Below are positions 63,991 through 64,000 of a stretch of DNA of 64,000 nucleotides, in pieces. The notes beneath the pieces are model-generated. The model had not been told where the DNA came from and did no database searches. It worked only from the letters and a program-made list of their open reading frames with translations. Source of the DNA: Bacteroidales bacterium UBA3743. GTDB lineage: Bacteria; Bacteroidota; Bacteroidia; Bacteroidales; Paludibacteraceae. The position numbers and the translations under genes were made by a program. Position 1 is the first letter of the stretch; every line of letters starts with the position of its first letter. The stretch covers positions 1-64,000 of the forward strand of contig DFGT01000010.1 of NCBI GenBank assembly GCA_002371265.1, read 5' to 3'.

Positions 63991-64000
63991 TTTCTTTTCG

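Noticed and set aside
1..64000. tRNA, rRNA, phage, transposase or integrase genes
   Set aside because: I looked for them on both strands by eye and saw none. A tRNA or RNA-family search would be decisive.

Overview
The window is chromosomal DNA of a fibre-degrading Bacteroidota, most likely a gut or rumen Bacteroidales. Three things point there. Many genes carry the Bacteroidota -7 promoter box (TAnnTTTG). At least six secreted enzymes end in a type IX secretion (T9SS) sorting domain. The core genes are typical of the phylum: insert-type lspA with a DUF4296 lipoprotein, a zinc-finger-less DksA/TraR protein, and DUF4954. The genus is not resolved. I see no rRNA, tRNA, phage, insertion sequence or CRISPR array.

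Layout. 1-2363: truncated secreted beta-helix repeat protein. 2607-5315: lspA, DUF4296 lipoprotein, PH-domain protein, lipase-like protein. 5426-11831: first xylan locus (esterase; CE1-CBM6-GH43-CBM6; GH30-CBM6). 12262-16335: acyltransferase, hydroxyacid dehydrogenase, carbonic anhydrase, two small conserved proteins. 16771-17294: compact unit of three tiny hydrophobic peptides with its own promoter and terminator. 17531-24492: DksA-like protein, then an N-degron operon (unknown secreted protein, clpS, clpA, aat) leading into a GH9 cellulase. 24591-29665: TolC/HlyD/MFS efflux operon (HlyD frameshifted) with a divergent AraC regulator. 29792-34694: three unknown envelope proteins in one operon. 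35186-39431: J-domain protein, then a SUMF1-like and WG-repeat pair behind a strong promoter. 39625-41352: AlbA_2-type regulator whose 21-bp coding repeats recur in its promoter. 41617-45039: DUF4954, a small protein and a DegT aminotransferase. 45207-47141: groESL. 47206-47862: ankyrin protein. 48033-57634: second xylan/cellulose locus (GH11-CBM6-GH8, GH11-CBM6, CE4-F5/8C-GH8, GH5). 57699-64000: ribD, LOG-like protein, glyA, DUF1294, lptD.

How it fits together. The two polysaccharide loci cover xylan backbone cleavage (GH11, GH30, GH8), side-chain removal (CE1, CE4, GH43) and cellulose cleavage (GH9, GH5). No SusC/SusD pair is present, and most of these enzymes carry T9SS tails. This suggests surface-attached or secreted enzymes rather than a classical polysaccharide utilization locus.

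The least explained items are the tiny-peptide array (16848-17217), the promoter/coding repeat sharing at 39932-41490, and the N-degron machine whose adaptor and unfoldase have lost key residues. All functional calls rest on reading motifs by eye; no database search was run.
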